A stretch of DNA of 64,000 nucleotides from Crocodylus rhombifer (taxonomy: Eukaryota; Chordata; Crocodylia; Crocodylidae): assembly GCA_038503035.1 (NCBI GenBank), contig JAVSML010000938.1, positions 193,880 through 257,879 on the forward strand, in the 5' to 3' direction. Below the pieces are notes generated by a model that made no database searches, had not been told where the DNA came from, and worked only from the letters and a program-made list of their open reading frames with translations. This document shows positions 35,136 to 46,925 of this stretch, piece after piece. A program made the position numbers and the translations under genes. Position 1 is the stretch's first letter. Each line of letters opens with the position of its first letter.

Positions 35136-36237
35136 AAAGAGGATAAGAACCTAATACTGCTACCTGCTCATGGGGTCATATCTCCAGCCCCAGTTTTAGG
35201 AGCTTATGGGAGATCCCAGGCTCAGCTTCCTGGATGGCCCGTGGAGCATCCTTATGTTTGCAGCCCACATTGAGAACCTGAGTCCAAAATCCATCGATGA
35301 CAGTGAAATGGTTTCTCATGGCTTTTGACTCTTCAAACTATGTAATGTGGAAATAACACCTTAAGGAGAGACCAAGCCTCTTAGATTTTAAAACCTTTTT
35401 TTATTTTAATAAGCTAAAGCTAGATTCCCAAGAACGTTGATGTGCAGATGCATGCATGGTTTGGATGTGCAATTCCCTTTACCGTGTGCATAAAAGCAGG
35501 TGTCGGGGTTATTCAGACACACAACCGGCCATCTGAAAATTCAGCTCTGCCATCTGAGTGTGCACTTTTGGTAAGGCTGTTCATATTTCAGTTGCTCCAG
35601 ATTCTGTTATACAGAGCACTGGCACTACAATAAATACCCCATGGAAAAAGCTTTATCAAGCCTCATGCTTGAAGACATAAAGTGATTGCCAGCAGGGGGT
35701 CAGGAAGAGATTGCATAATAGCAGACTCTTGAGGGTTGGGATTTCATCCTTTTGCTTATTTGCCACCTGGAATCATTATCTTTTTCTATGCAACATCAAA
35801 CTTAATTGCTTTGAAGAGAATTAAGATAACAGAAAGGTAGATTATGGCTTCCAGGTGGATAATAAGCAGTAGAAGCCGGTGAAATGCTATCTCAGATAAA
35901 TCCAGTTTTTAAAGCAAATGCTCTCAGTATTAATAGGAAAAAGCCCACGGGTAAATAAGCCAAAACAGTATGTCATTACCACCATATCTCCGGCTGAGTG
36001 TTGTTTGAGTTTCCCAGGATGCATCACTGGAAATATTTGCTATAATGGGGAGAACGGCCACATTTGGCTCCCCACTAACTGCTCTATATGGAGTGTAAGT
36101 ACATTGTCCTCTCCTTCAAATGCAACTTGCTCTTCCTTAAGGCTTTCTCCTGCAGGGAACGGGGAGGGGAGAGACTTGAGTACACTACAGATGGCCACAA
36201 TCAACAGGGAAAGTCATCTCTCGCATAAAGCAAGAAG
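35136..36237. other. No feature recognised
   Basis: No repeat or coding signal recognised. Confidence 0.4.
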
Positions 36238-36391
36238 CAAGGATTTCTTAGGACGATTGGCTCTTATTGGACCAACTGCATCGTTGGGATCGAGTTCCCA
36301 ACCAGATTGTCTTGCACTCAAAAGTTCGCCTAACTTTATCCCAACAATGCAATGGGTCCAATAAAGGATATCACCCTAAGAAATCCTTGAG
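36238..36391. mobile_element. Palindromic TIR element with CAAGGATTTCTTAGG ends
   Basis: CAAGGATTTCTTAGG at the left is exactly inverted as CCTAAGAAATCCTTG at the right. Inside, TATTGGACC and GGTCCAATA, and TTGGGA and TCCCAA, are also paired in order. It is 154 bp and noncoding. Confidence 0.7.
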
Positions 36392-37714
36392 TCTCACACA
36401 ATTATTGGACCATTGTGGCTACAACATCACTCTAACACTACTTAAAGCAAGAAGAAAGCGTTAAATTACCAGATCTTCAGCTAGTGTAAGTTGATCCTAT
36501 TAAAATCAAATTAGCTACTGCAGGATAACCACCTAATGTTGGGGGGGGAGGGTGAGTAAAACATCAAAACAGTAACTAGATTGGAATAAAGCCTATGGTA
36601 ATGAAATAGTTGTGGGTGGAGGGGGAAGGGATTGAGTAAATAGTCACTTTCATGCCAAAAATGTCATGTAGAAATATGCCACTTAACATTTTCTAGATAA
36701 TGTATGATATATATAAGTTATTTTAAAATACTTTCAAAATCCCCTTTCACAGATGCTCTCTCAGCCCCCCTCCACCAACACAGGAGAAAGAAGATTAGAA
36801 GTTAAAAATAAAAACAGTTGTTTTCTCACCTTTTAAAAACATTTTTCCATCCTTTATTCCACTAGAAAAACATTTGATGAGTTAGAAACAATGTTTTTCC
36901 CTACAACTGAAATTAAACACATTTTCAAAAAGTTTGGTGCTTTTTCTTTTTTTTTTTTTTTTATGAAACTTTTTTTTTTTAATGAAACAATGTTGATTCA
37001 GTTTATGTTTTTCCCTTTTTTATCAATTCTATTAAGACCTCAGATACCAATCACCTCCGAGGGTAAAAACACGGTAATAACTTGGTATTTTAGCTTTTAA
37101 TCTGAGGGATTTTATTTTCACGCTGGCAACATTTCACTAGGGTTACCTCCTATCTGGCCATTATTTCTTTGCCGGACAAATAATTCACTGTGGGTAAAGT
37201 GTCTGATGAACTGAGCTCCCTTTAGTGTGCAAATGATTTACAAACGCAGATTTGGTATCGGCCCGTTCGTGCTGAATAGTTCAGATGGACAAATTTCAGG
37301 CTTCGGCATTTTCATAAGTTACTATGATTAATAGCTCTCGGCGTGTGACTGGTCATGCAAACACGTGATTAGGCGTCTGCTCCAGGACTGGGTGTCTTCA
37401 ACACTTTTAATAAATGAAAGAGTGAGCAGTGATTAATGGACTGTGAAGGCTTTTCTCTGTGCACAAAGACACTTGTTCATGTGTGAATACAGATTTGGGC
37501 TCAGACCAATTGTTCCAGCACTGTTCAGGGAAAATTGAAACTCTTTCAGGGAAATATTCATGAATAAGTAATTTAGGGGTGGTCTGAAACTTTTGGCTAA
37601 ATGGCATGTTTTTGTCAGAATATGCCAATGTGGGTGACCCTGCCAGATTCAATACACTTCCAAGGAGAAGGGTTTCTTGGATCCACTTTGAAAACTGGAG
37701 GCAAAATGAGACAG
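36392..37714. other. No gene; T-rich and G-run simple sequence
   Basis: G run at 36541-36548 and T-rich sequence at about 36945-36980. Confidence 0.4.
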
Positions 37715-37805
37715 GCAAGAGATCCCAGAACAGCAAATAGCCCTTTGGTTCAGGTACTCAGCACAGAAGTTGGAAACCTGCGTTCAAGTCGTGCTTCCTG
37801 ATTTA
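37715..37805 (+). mobile_element. Possible CORE-SINE fragment
   Basis: 'tactcagcacagaagttgga' and 'aacctgcgttcaagtcgtgc' resemble the gene-proximal MIR block ('agac.tgggttcaaatcctg'). Weak and short. Confidence 0.3.
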
Positions 37806-39344
37806 ATTATAAAGCTGGTTTCTCTCTCTTTGTCTAGCTGAGGAGATCCAGCTGGAGAGATTAAGAAAGTAGCCAGCTCTGGGATCTGGTGGTGATGACT
37901 CTCACCTGAGATGCAGGAAATACTCAGGCTCCAGCTCCAGGATTTCATCATTCAGACAAGGTGGAACAGCTCCGGGGGAAGAGGGTGAAGGAAGCTAATG
38001 CCTGCACCGCTCACAGTTTGAACCCGCCCTGCTACATCTCAGGGGCCAAATCACCAGGCTGTGAGCTAGTCCAGTGTCTCTCTGGCTGTTTTATTATCAC
38101 AAAATTGTGGAATGGGAAAAAAAACCCACCAAAAATATGCGCAAAGCAGGCAAACTGTTTCCTGCTTGGCTGTGCGACTAATGAAAGGTCTGCCTGATCC
38201 CTGGTCTGACATTCGGACACACTCGGGCAGGCGGCACGTTCATCATAAACACACGCACATGGCTGATCTGTTCAGTCTGGACCGCACTCATCCAGGAGCA
38301 CGCAGGACTGATCTTTGCTCCTGCCGATGTCGGATGCATTGACTGAGAAGCACGCGCGCTTCTGATCTGTAGGTTTTCGCTGCTGCTTTATGAGAAATAT
38401 CTCTTTCATCATGCATCGCCCTTTGGGACTTCAGCTTTCTGCGCGTCTACTTCCCGGCAACCAGATGCATCGCACACACCATCTGTCTGTTTGCGGCTTA
38501 GCGCCGTACTCCGCACGTCTGACTTGTGTGGCTCTAACCTTTCCGAGCCGAATCCCATTATAAAGATCGAACAACATGAAGTACATCTGCTAGGACACGG
38601 TCTGTACACGCATCTTCAGTAATCGCCTCTGTAGACGGCTCACTTCAGTGGCCACTTGAAAGCATTGCTAAACAACTTGATGCCCTTGTAAAACAAGCCT
38701 GCGTTTTTTCCCCCACCCCCTGCCTGCAAGGTGATTCTGTCTGCCCAGCGGCTGCACGGATGATATTTCACAACGTGACACACACCTGCATGCACGGCTA
38801 GGCGACACACGCCCGCACGCATGGATATGCAGTGTCTATAGTCACCCACTCCCAGCTGTTTCGTTCCAGTTCCCCTGGATTCTGCACCACGGCGCTGCTG
38901 TATTTGGCAGCAATGTTTAGCTCTCAGGAGTGACTTCCCCCATGCCAGCCCGAAGAGACGATAGTAGCAGGCTGCTCCGGGAAAGCACGACTTGCAAACT
39001 TTCTCAGGTACATCCCTACTCAGGAGGCTTGATCAGTAATTCCTGCAGGAATGCTAGCGCTGTGATGGCATTGTCTGCCGCGAATTTTCACGCTTTCACA
39101 GCACTACCTTCCCATCGACATCACGCTGACCGGCCTTAAAGAAGGAATGCCCTCCAAAGTCAGCCATGCAAGTCCTCTTAAGGGCAAGAAAATAGGAGTC
39201 GTGTGGCTTTTTTTTCCCTGCACAAAATATCCCCTTTTCTACCCAGGCGGAGAACCCAGCTCTTCAGTCGTTTCACATACCCCCCAAACAAGAAGCACCG
39301 ACACACAAAACAGTCACTCAGGGTTATTAAGACAGTCACACCAC
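37806..39344. other. CpG-moderate flank of the island, no gene recognised
   Basis: About 38160-38850 has more CpG than most of the window (many CGC, ACG and GCG words) but is not as dense as 39813-40345. It may be an island shore or regulatory DNA. Confidence 0.35.
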
Positions 39345-39420
39345 AGATCTCATCGCTGTTTAGGGCTGGAAGGGACCTCAGCAGATCAAGTCCGACGCCC
39401 TGCCCTGGGCAGGGAAGAGC
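39345..39420 (-). mobile_element. CR1-type 3' end fragment
   Basis: Carries 'agggctggaagggacctcag', 'cagatcaagtccgacgccct' and 'gccctgggcaggga'. The similar fragment at 56186-56272 belongs to the same 'agggctggaaggacctcag' subfamily. Confidence 0.65.
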
Positions 39421-39699
39421 GACATCAGTCGTCCAAGTTTGATCAAGCGCTCCCACGTCCCAAATCCAGCCGAGATGCCCGTTGCCAGTCCTCCCCCCAA
39501 ACAGCGACCAACTTTTCCAAGCGGATTGCAAAAAAAAGAGAGAAAAAGAAAGCGGAGAAACACCTATGCCCATTCAGCCAGCCGCCGGGATTTTTAAAGC
39601 AGCCAGAGACCTGTGTCCCTTGCCAACCCTCCACCCCTAAGCAATGATTAACTTTCCTCCCCACCACCCTGCTTCTTCTGAATGCACTGCAAAAAAACC

Positions 39700-39812
39700 G
39701 GGGGGGGCACCTAAACCTTATAAATCGGGGGGCATCTATACTGTATAAATCGGGGGCGTCTATATAAGTCGGGGGGGGGGCGTCTATACTCTATGAATGG
39801 GGGATCTATACC
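39700..39812 (+). repeat. Short tandem array with TATA-like motifs and G runs, next to the CpG island
   Basis: About four imperfect units of 20-31 bp combine TATA-like sequence, ATCGGGGG or a similar G run, and GCATCTATACT. TATAAA occurs at 39719-39724 and 39744-39749, TATAAG at 39763-39768, with G runs at 39700-39707, 39727-39732 and 39771-39780. It sits directly at the lower-coordinate edge of the island. It may be only a minisatellite, or may supply plus-strand core-promoter TATA motifs. Confidence 0.65.
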
Positions 39813-40345
39813 CAGGCAGTGGGCTCCCTCGAGGAGGCCGCTGCGGCGGGACGCGGCACCCCCGGCCCCGCAGGGGGCAGGCACGCCCCCCGCCCGGAAG
39901 CGGAGCGGGGCCGGGCCGGCGGCAGCGCCCCTCAGGGAGCGGCCCGGCTCCGGTGCCCGCGGGGCGCGGAGGGGCGACGCTGCCCCCCGCCGGGGAAGCA
40001 GCCGGAGGTGCGCGGGCAGCCCCTACCTGCGCTCCGCGCCGCGCCGCTCCGCCCGGCGCCGGCTGCAGCTGGGAGGCTGCCCCGGGCTGTCTGCCGCCTT
40101 CCCTCCTCGGAGGATGGCCGCGTGCCAGGCTCCCTCCGCCCCCTGCATCACCATGGCACCTGCAGCCCGCCCCCTCCCCGGGGACGAGCCGGGCGCGGAG
40201 GTGGGAGGGCGGGAGCGCCAGGCGGCCGCGCCCGGGGCCCAGCCGCTGCGGCGGGGATGGGCTGCCGGGGCACCCTCCTGAGCGGGAAGCGCCGGCCTTT
40301 GGCTGCCGGGGGGCGCTCCGGGGTGGAGATGTGAGGGCAGGAGCT
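39813..40345. promoter_or_regulatory. CpG island, likely promoter and leader exon of an upstream-initiated transcript
   Basis: By eye this is the only long, very GC-rich and CpG-dense block in the window, with several GC-box-like CCGCCCC/GGGGCGG motifs. A minus-strand splice donor GCAG|GTAGGG lies within it, exon end at 40027. The nearest gene downstream in that orientation is SSTR5, 13 kb away, whose exon begins with a strong acceptor. The inference is an SSTR5 promoter with leader exon starting between about 40030 and 40340. It could instead serve a noncoding or plus-strand transcript. Long open frames across the island on both strands are expected from GC-rich DNA and are not treated as genes. 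Confidence 0.6.
40021..40030 (-). other. Candidate splice donor of the CpG-island leader exon
   Basis: Read on the minus strand the site is GCAG|GTAGGG, a good match to the vertebrate donor consensus. The predicted exon ends at 40027 and the intron begins at 40026. Paired with the acceptor at 26961-26960 it gives an intron of about 13.1 kb. Confidence 0.4.
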
Positions 40346-40739
40346 GCAAGGCGAGGGGGTCGGGGCACTCGCCCGGCTGCTTTGACAGACTTCCCTTGTA
40401 GCCTCCTCGGGAGAAGGGGCCAGCTACTTGTCGCCACCCCAGCGCTGCCTGGCAATGCGACGCCTCCACATGCTGCCGCCAGAGCCAACTCCAGACGCCG
40501 TGGCAGAAAGGAAGGATGGTCTCGAACCTCTGGTGTCGCGCGGGCCATGGCAGACCTGGGCTCCTTCCCAGCTGGACCCCGGGCAAGGAGTCTCAGCCCT
40601 CTGTGCCCCCCTATGCCCTGTCCATCTAAAATGAGGACAAGGCTAGCGGCTAGCTCCCGCCTCTCGGGGGTGTCTCAGGGATACGCGTGTTCATGAATGC
40701 ACATGCGTGGCTCATACTCCCGTGATGGGGGCAGTTCCA
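40346..40739. other. CpG island flank
   Basis: GC content falls off here. No confident exon, although a minus-strand transcription start could lie in it. Confidence 0.35.
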
Positions 40740-40830
40740 GATCGGTAAGAGTTGCCGTGCGCTGGGTCTGACCCCAGGCCCATCTGGTCTCCTGTGTCAG
40801 ACACTGGCAGAGTGCAGATGCTGAAAGGCA
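40740..40830 (+). repeat. Amniote interspersed repeat ('gggtctgaccccaggcccat' family)
   Basis: 'tcggtaagagttgccgtgcg' precedes CTGGGTCTGACCCCAGGCCC, ATCTGGTCTCCTGTGTCAGA and 'cactggcagagtgcagatgc'. Same family as 22918-22993. Confidence 0.55.
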
Positions 40831-43112
40831 GAGAGAAGTGGTTTCTTTTCCCCCCGTTCCTCTCCCACTTGAAGGTCTAGGAAGCTCTGACCCAGATACC
40901 GTGCCGCTCAGTCCAATGCTCAACCATGACGAAAGCCCCTTTCCTCCAAGCACGTGTCCCATCCCTTTCCTCCAAGCTTCCACCGCATCCGGTGGCAACG
41001 ACGTCCACACTTTCGTGACATGCTGTGTGAAAAATGAAAGGCGCTTGGAAGTCGTGCTGGGCCCTTGAGAGGGCTGAAGGACTTGGGCTATGAATGGAGC
41101 CAAGTGAAGCAGTGAATCGCATGGACCTTCCCTCCCCTCCTGCAACCCTGCAGTGTCTTTTGCAGTCGAGCCCTTTCATAACAGCTCGTCAGACAGGTAC
41201 TCTGTGCTCTGGTTTGCCGGCGTGTGTGCAATGCCTCTGCATAAAGCAACACAGCCTTGGGAAAACTGAACACGCTGAAATCCATTCCCCTGATTGCTGC
41301 GATCCGAGCACACCGTGTGCTCTTATCTCTTGGCGGGGTCGCACCATTCCCCTCCCGGCACCCCTCGGTTCATCAACATGCACAGTGCATTGTCCTTCGT
41401 AATAACTTAGATGATCTTAATGCACCACCGTGGCTTTTCAATTAGAGGTGGGTGATTGAGTCCGGCCTGTGAAGGCGAAACAGAGAGGAGGAAACGTCTG
41501 CTGGTGGTGTGTCACTTTCTAATTCAATCTGCTGAAGTATTTATGGTCATGGATTGCTAAATTGAACGAAGACTCCAGTCTGCTTGGGCCATGACAATAG
41601 GGACAGCAGCGGATAAAAATAGAGTCGGGATGATAAATGGAAAGGAAGCCAAGGTTTTGATTACGCTCTTTGAAAATATGCCAAGCAAAAAGTGATGCAA
41701 CAGCCATATTGTGCGTATCAGCTGGAGTGAAAACAGGATTAATTTAATGAACTTCCCTCATACTCTATTTCAATGAATTACCATATACTGTAAAAAAAAA
41801 AAAAAAAAAAAAACCACACAAAAAAAATGTGCATGGGGCAGGGGGAAATCGTTGCTGAAACTGGACTGCATTCATTAAGATTCTCCAAAAGACACTTGTG
41901 TAATTCCAAATACAGACCCGATCGTGAAAGTGCATTTCATTTGTTTGGCGTGATTTTCTAGCAGGCTCAAGTCGTTCAGTGAAGCTGCTGAGCAGAGTAG
42001 AGGTTGGCCAATGTGGAGCCTTGTTGAAAAAGCTACTTATTACTATTATATCATTTTCCCTGGTTAAAATCCCCAATGACAGATCAGGAGCCAGGTAGAA
42101 AACAGATAGTTAAATGATTATGGAAGAGCCTGATTTGACAAGCTGCTCTGTGCCATGAGACGCCCCCTCCCACCATCGCCCCCGTTGACATCCATGGAGC
42201 TCCGGGCACATGCAAACGTCTGCTTATATGAGGAGCTTGAAGTGTCTAGCATCACAAAACAGGTGACTAGATTTAGGCAGATAGCTACCTTGAGGAGAAA
42301 CAGTGAAAGAAACCAGTTTTGATACCCACGACCATGATCTTTGACTCTCATGAGCTCATCACTTTTGTGGACAATATTCATGATATATCAGTATGCCCCG
42401 ATGGGTTTTATTCCACATTGTGCCGATACACTTCAGACTGCAATATTGTATTTTGTGCCACTTTTATGTTATTTTATTTTATTTTTAGTGCAAGAATGCC
42501 TGTAATTCTGAGAGGGGAGTCTATTTATTTTGCCATTACTTATCTCCTCCAGAAACTTTGTGTCATAACACGAGCTGCTAACAATGCATTTCCTGAAATG
42601 ATCTTGAAGGATGATGACACGGGTGACAAGTATAATGGTTGTCATAAATTTTAAAATGTAGCGGGGGGGCGACGGGGGGAGTCGGCTGCTACAGGGCGTT
42701 GTAAAATGGGTTGCATGTGAAATACCTTTTCTGCTGTAGAAATTGACTTGTCAAAATTCAGCTCGAGCAGAGCATGTGTTGAGATCACTTTAGATGGGGG
42801 GGGGGGAACCATTCTAGGAAATGAATGCCAAAGGTTTTCCCTGTTGAATCAGTAGGTGAGGAACGGTGGAAGGATTGGACATGGATTGCTTGCACATGGG
42901 AGAAATAATGGTGAATATGTCAGAGGTTTTAATTCTGCTCCCCCCTGAGCCCCAATAAAGACCAAGCTTCTGACCTGGATCTGGTCATCCATGAAAGATG
43001 GGGCTGCTGAGAAGGAAGAAAGTGGACCTGAATTCCTCGTTTAGTAGAAAGGCTAGTTAGATTTAGCTCGGTGCAAGTGCCTGCCAAATTCAGAGGCATA
43101 CCAGGAGCAGCA
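40831..43112. other. No gene recognised
   Basis: A-run at 41792-41813 and G runs at 42663-42669 and 42796-42805. A repeat-free AT-rich part at about 41410-41990 could be conserved noncoding DNA. Confidence 0.35.
41792..41813. repeat. Poly-A run
   Basis: Twenty-two consecutive A residues followed by an A-rich CCACACAAAAAAA stretch. Confidence 0.85.
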
Positions 43113-43491
43113 GATCATAGAAAATTTGGGTAGGAAGGGAGCTCAGGAGGTCACATCTCATCCAGCCCCCTGCTCAAAGCAGGACCAGCCCCAACTGCAT
43201 TATCCCAGACCAGGCTTTGTTGAGCTGGGCCTTCAAAGCATCCAAGGATGGAGACTCCACCACTGCTCTGGGTAGCTTGTTCCAGTATTTTACTACACTC
43301 CTTCTGAGAGAGTTTTTCCTAATATCCAACCTCAACTTTACTCGCTGCAGCTTGAGCCCATTGCTCCTTGTCCTGTCACCTGCCCCCACTGAGAGCAGCC
43401 CAGCTCCATCCTCTTTGCAGCCCCCCTGCAGGGAGGTGAAGGCTGCTATTCAATCCCCCTCGGTCTTCTCTTCTCCAGACTAAATAAGCCC
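43113..43491 (-). mobile_element. CR1 LINE 3' end (5'-truncated), longest minus-strand copy
   Basis: It begins 'agatcatagaaaatttgggt' and continues through 'ggtcacatctcatccagccc', 'gctccttgtcctgtcacctg', 'tcctctttgcagcccccc' and 'gtcttctcttctccagacta'. Clear CR1 3' region. Confidence 0.9.
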
Positions 43492-45139
43492 TGAGATAAT
43501 CTTTGAAAACTGAACATGCACCCATCTCTGCAGCCACCATGATAAGACTGCCGGGTGCTTTTACAGCCTATTTCAGCTTGGTACTTTAAACACACGGCTT
43601 GTCCTGATAAGGCCAATTGTTGAAATCAATGGCATTAATAACTAAGCTATCACTTGGCTTCACAGATTTGTGTTTGCTAAATTAAATAATAAGTAGATGC
43701 TTGCTTCAGTAGCACGCTGGCTGGGAATCGGTGTCCTTCGCTCTTCAAGTGTTCCATAAAGTTGGGTAAGCAAAAATGGGAATGGAAAGAAAAAAGAAGA
43801 TAAATGGCTAGCCCTAGGTCACCTGGCCATTCACAACTGGAAAATGAATCCTAACTCTTTATTCAGTGCAGTGTTCCCTCAACCAAGCTGCCTTGGCATT
43901 GCACAAATGCTGGTCTTGAAGCACAGCGAACATCGCCCATCTGATGCTCAGACACAAAGGTCAACAAGCAGACCATAGAAGCTGAGGCTCCTACACATTT
44001 CAATCCTGCCTTGGATCTGGAGGGGAAAAAATATCAATTAGGTATCTTAAACATGAAGTTTCATGTTGCTAGACTGTGAGAATAGTGTATAAGTGGCTAG
44101 AAAACCCAAAGGAAAGCCTGGATGCTCTTTTGAAACCAGTCAGAGTAATCTCAACCATCTCAGCCTGCTGGTTGTTGTAGCCTAATAGGAATGGCCTTTC
44201 TCATGATAGCTTATTGAAGAGATTTGCAGGCTATCAGGTATGAATAATAGCTGAGGAGGAAATGGAAGAAGGCATAGACACTAGAAGACACTTTGTCTAG
44301 GAAACAAATGTCAAACAACTCCAATGGCTGGAAGATGGAGCCTGTAAAAGAGAACTAGATTTAAGACACAACTTTTAAGGAGATGGTTGTAACTGTGTAC
44401 CAAGGGATAGGGCATATTCTCCATCTTTTGGAGCCTTTAATCAAGATAGCATTTTTTCCCCCCTAAAGGTGTTGGATGGGGTGGTGTTTGACTTTAGCTG
44501 TGTGATATTGGATGTGCTATAGAAATTAAAAGGTAAATTGTCTGGCTTGTCTTGTGCCAGCAGTCAAGCAGTAGGGGCATTAAAACTATGACTCCTCACC
44601 CTTCCAATTCCAGTGACCAATGCAGTCAGTGTTGGCCAAAGTCAACAGGCCCCAGCATGGGTCTTCAGGCTTTGTTCCTAGTGGAAAGTTCAGAGTCAGT
44701 AGGGGAGGACATCAACCAAATATTTCTAGGCCTCGGAGAAGCTCTGGTTTAGTTCAACCCCTGAGTGACAATCCAACAAATAGATGGGTTTGTCTAATGA
44801 AGCTCGTTCACGTGTTGACTAGGTAGGACCCAATGTTTCTTCTTCCCCCCCCCCTCCACTTTCTATGACGTGTGCTGTGAAGAGCAGAGCAGCAGGTATG
44901 ATGAACAATTTTACTTTACTACTGCAGGGTGTTGGCAAGTAAGTGCAATTATACAATTCTTTTTTAATGACCGCTTTGACCAAACTGCGCTAGTCATCGT
45001 GCAAACAAGATGACAATTTATACCTGGGAGGTCTTGTGACCTGATAACATTTTCCAAGGAAACTGACCCTCGACTTTCTTGCCACCCCCCAAACAGGGAG
45101 TATTTTTGGTTTTGTCAACATTTCCAGTGCTGACTTCTG
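43492..45139. other. No gene recognised
   Basis: Contains the weak SINE fragment listed at 43800; a C run lies at about 44846-44855. Confidence 0.4.
43800..43905 (+). mobile_element. Possible MIR-like SINE fragment
   Basis: 'tggctagccctaggtcacct' and 'gaatcctaactctttattca', then 'gtgcagtgttccctcaacca', loosely follow the MIR 3' order. Low certainty. Confidence 0.35.
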
Positions 45140-45465
45140 TCCAAGGATGTATTTGGAGGTGTGTTGGTCTGAGATGAAAAGAAATGCAAGCATCTAGACC
45201 TCTTGGTTCAGAGATGAAACCTTGTATTAGACCAACTAAGAAACTGCAAAAAGACACTCTCGTGGACCCAGAGGGACAGATTTCCATCTTCAGCTTCCTC
45301 TGTTCAAAAATTAAGTTCATTTCCTACCTATGCAGACTTTTTTACCATCTTTACTTTTCCCTGAGCCTGATGAAGGGCATGTGAGCCCAAAAGCTGGCAG
45401 AAAAAGCTGCTTTTTTTTCTTTTTCTTTTCTTTTTTTTAATTTTTGCAATGTCTTAGTTGGTCTA
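45140..45465. mobile_element. Possible PLE/hAT-type tail element with 'ttggtct' ends
   Basis: 'ggtgtgttggtctgagatga', 'tattagaccaactaag', 'gagcctgatgaagggcatgt', 'gagcccaaaagctggcag' and 'gtcttagttggtctaat' follow the order of the 'ttggtct ... pyrimidine ... gcccaaaagcttgcaa' repeat ends at 7620-7730. The family is unclear. Confidence 0.4.
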
Positions 45466-45525
45466 ATTCATAGATTGCAAGGCTGGAAGGGACCTTGGAA
45501 GATCATCGTGTCTGTTCCCCTGCAC
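45466..45525 (-). mobile_element. CR1-type 3' end fragment
   Basis: Contains 'ggctggaagggaccttggaa' and 'gatcatcgtgtctgttcccc'. Short and abutting the preceding element. Confidence 0.6.
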
Positions 45526-46799
45526 CAGTAAAAGACTGAGACTTCTGTCCAAGCATTTTGGGTTTTGACAAAAGTGCTTTCGTTTCCAGGTGTTTCCCAT
45601 TTCAAGTACAAACCCCCACTTTTCTGGCAGAAGAAATTCAGTAGAGTTTTTTTGGGTTTTTTTTATTGGCCCTACTTGTGAGTTAACAGCCTCCTAAATT
45701 TGTGGAAGGTGGGGCAGGGAAATCGCTGAACTCTCTCTTCTTCCTCTCTTGGCTGGCTTTAATCACCGGTTATGAGCTGTTCACTCCAGATGGTTTCCAC
45801 CGAGGAGTCATGGAGGGTCTTTTGAGCTTGCGGACTTACACGGACAGGAGCATTGCCTAAGACAGGGAAAGGTGGAGATCGTTTCACATGATCACTACCC
45901 CTTCCTTTTCCTCCTCCCTTTCCTCTCCTTCTAGCATGCGCTCAGGTGGGCTGTTGCTTACAAAACATCGTGCCTCCCTGGACCAGTTAGCCTCTAAGGT
46001 GCCATCCTGCCCTACCTTCAGCCTGACTTCAGATGAGCAGGGAGGACTACCTCTCTCTCTCTCCACCTCTCTGTCCCATGGGTTATTCTCTAGGGGCAGA
46101 GTGGGGTGGATCAGCTCAGGATCACCCTCTAAGTGGAGGGGCTGTGACTTTCTTGGTCCAGCCAGGACTATGTGTTTTATTTTGAAGCCAGCAGCTCTCA
46201 TTAAAATAATAATTTTAAAAAGCTTCCTTTTTACTCTCTGCTTCTCTCTCACTTTTAATTACCATTGTATAATATCCCCTCCACCAAACTCTAATGATGT
46301 CTGAAGAGAATTTTACCATTGCATTAAAATCGAGAGAGAATTTTCTTCTGTAAATTGACATGCAAATTGCTGGCATTCCATCAGACAAAGCCTGGAGGGA
46401 TGAAATGAAAGTATTGGAGGTGACCAACTATTGATTACGGTGTGTTTAATGGGGAAAATTGTAATATATGCTTGTGTTAAGCCACTACCCCTCTCTGCAC
46501 TGCATTCAAAAGAGAATAAACAATTTTCTGTTGATAGAATATAATAAAATATAATTATGGACATTTTCAATTAATTAATGGGCTTTGTTTCGTGAGTGAT
46601 AACCTTCAGGCAGTGTGTTTTGTTCAGGCTGTCATTTTATCCATCAGCTTAATGAATAACTCGGATAGAGGAAGGGAGAGATCCAACATTTTAAAAACAA
46701 AGCACTGTATCAGGAACAGTATAGCAGCAATATGAAGATGCTGGAACTACACGCATTTTGTTTTTCATTGGCAGCATTTCCCAAAAGCTAGAAAAAGTG
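45526..46799. other. No gene; possible conserved noncoding DNA near 46160-46600
   Basis: The 46160-46600 part is AT-rich and repeat-free and contains the octamer ATGCAAAT at about 46361-46368. The 45955-46010 words 'ccagttagcctctaaggtgc' resemble a common reptile repeat end. Confidence 0.3.
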
Positions 46800-46925
46800 A
46801 GGTAGGAAACTTGGGCCCTACCACCAACCCATTCTGTGAGCCAGCTAAGATCACAGGCCGCCTGTGACTCAGTTTACCCAGCTGTAAATGGGACTTAATG
46901 AATTTATAGGAGTATAACTCAAAAC
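46800..46925 (+). mobile_element. MIR-like CORE-SINE fragment
   Basis: 'gtgactcagtttacccagct', 'gtaaatgggacttaatg' and preceding 'aaacttgggccctac' follow the MIR order. Diverged. Confidence 0.55.

Noticed and set aside
36238..36391. tRNA or structured RNA gene
   Set aside because: No A/B box or cloverleaf pattern; the folding comes from TIR-type palindromy.
39784..40696. Long open frames (299, 254, 187 and 171 residues) on both strands of the CpG island
   Set aside because: They overlap on both strands, are made of proline, glycine, alanine and arginine as any GC-rich DNA would give, and show no domain. Stop codons are simply rare there.
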